From an uncultured Succinivibrio sp. (lineage in GTDB: Bacteria; Pseudomonadota; Gammaproteobacteria; Enterobacterales; Succinivibrionaceae), in contig CAAECI010000118.1 in assembly GCA_900754255.1 (NCBI GenBank), positions 1-46,598 of the forward strand: DNA of 46,598 nt, written 5' to 3'. The notes beneath the pieces were generated by a model, which saw only the letters and a program-made list of their open reading frames with translations, did no database searches and was not told the origin of the DNA. Both the position numbers and the translations under genes were made by a program. Positions 46,564-46,598 of this stretch are shown piece by piece (position 1 is the stretch's first letter; every line of letters begins with the position of its first letter).

Positions 46564-46598
46564 AGCTTGGATTTATAGTTTTATCTTATAGGGGCTGC

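Overview
The window looks like chromosome of a gammaproteobacterium. The best guess is an anaerobic, gut-type member of the Succinivibrionaceae/Aeromonadales; that placement is inferred, since no marker gene for it is present. The gene order dksA-gluQ-pcnB-folK is the one known from Escherichia coli and its relatives. DksA, GuaB, GuaA, LeuABCD, ModF and PBP1b read like gammaproteobacterial orthologues. TRAP transporters, a BDH-type iron alcohol dehydrogenase and glycogen enzymes suit a fermentative gut lifestyle. Core genes are visibly rich in the tetranucleotide GATC; an AT-rich island around 8.8-11.7 kb is not.

Layout. 1-131 (-): an unidentified reading frame cut by the window edge. 178-5041 (-): the leucine operon leuABCD with its own promoter and terminator. 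5431-8787: hsp20 with a possible RNA thermometer, modF and uspE, each separate. 8887-11682: AT-rich island with an unknown membrane protein and two glycosyltransferase-like genes. 11702-17210 (-): housekeeping cluster dksA, gluQ, pcnB, folK, pth, ychF. 17842-20445 (+): mrcB (PBP1b). 20545-21957 (-): a toxin-antitoxin operon whose antitoxin is fused to a metallopeptidase domain. 22335-27715 (+): TRAP transporter, HIT hydrolase, iron alcohol dehydrogenase, then an IclR regulator. 27862-28881 (-): gapA. 29238-33645 (+): malQ-glgB glycogen/maltodextrin operon. 33945-36127 (+): a translationally coupled pair, an AAA15/OLD-like ATPase plus a TOPRIM-like small protein. 36137-42070: divergent IclR regulator and a second TRAP operon with a class II aldolase and an FGGY sugar kinase. 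42280-42753 (-): orphan PD-(D/E)XK-type nuclease. 43026-46146 (+): guaB-guaA. 46325-46525 (+): truncated AAA-ATPase-like gene.

How the genes work together. Most of the window is biosynthesis and housekeeping: leucine, GMP, folate, translation quality, cell wall and central carbon. Two complete uptake-plus-catabolism cassettes probably import organic or sugar acids by TRAP transport, each with an IclR regulator nearby. The second has a perfect 23-bp palindrome in its promoter region, the likely operator.

The strongest candidate for an undescribed system is the two-gene ATPase/TOPRIM-like operon at 33945-36127. Its architecture recalls split nuclease-ATPase anti-phage systems such as PARIS (AriA/AriB) or AbiL, but the small subunit does not clearly match a named family by eye. 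No rRNA, tRNA or CRISPR array was seen.
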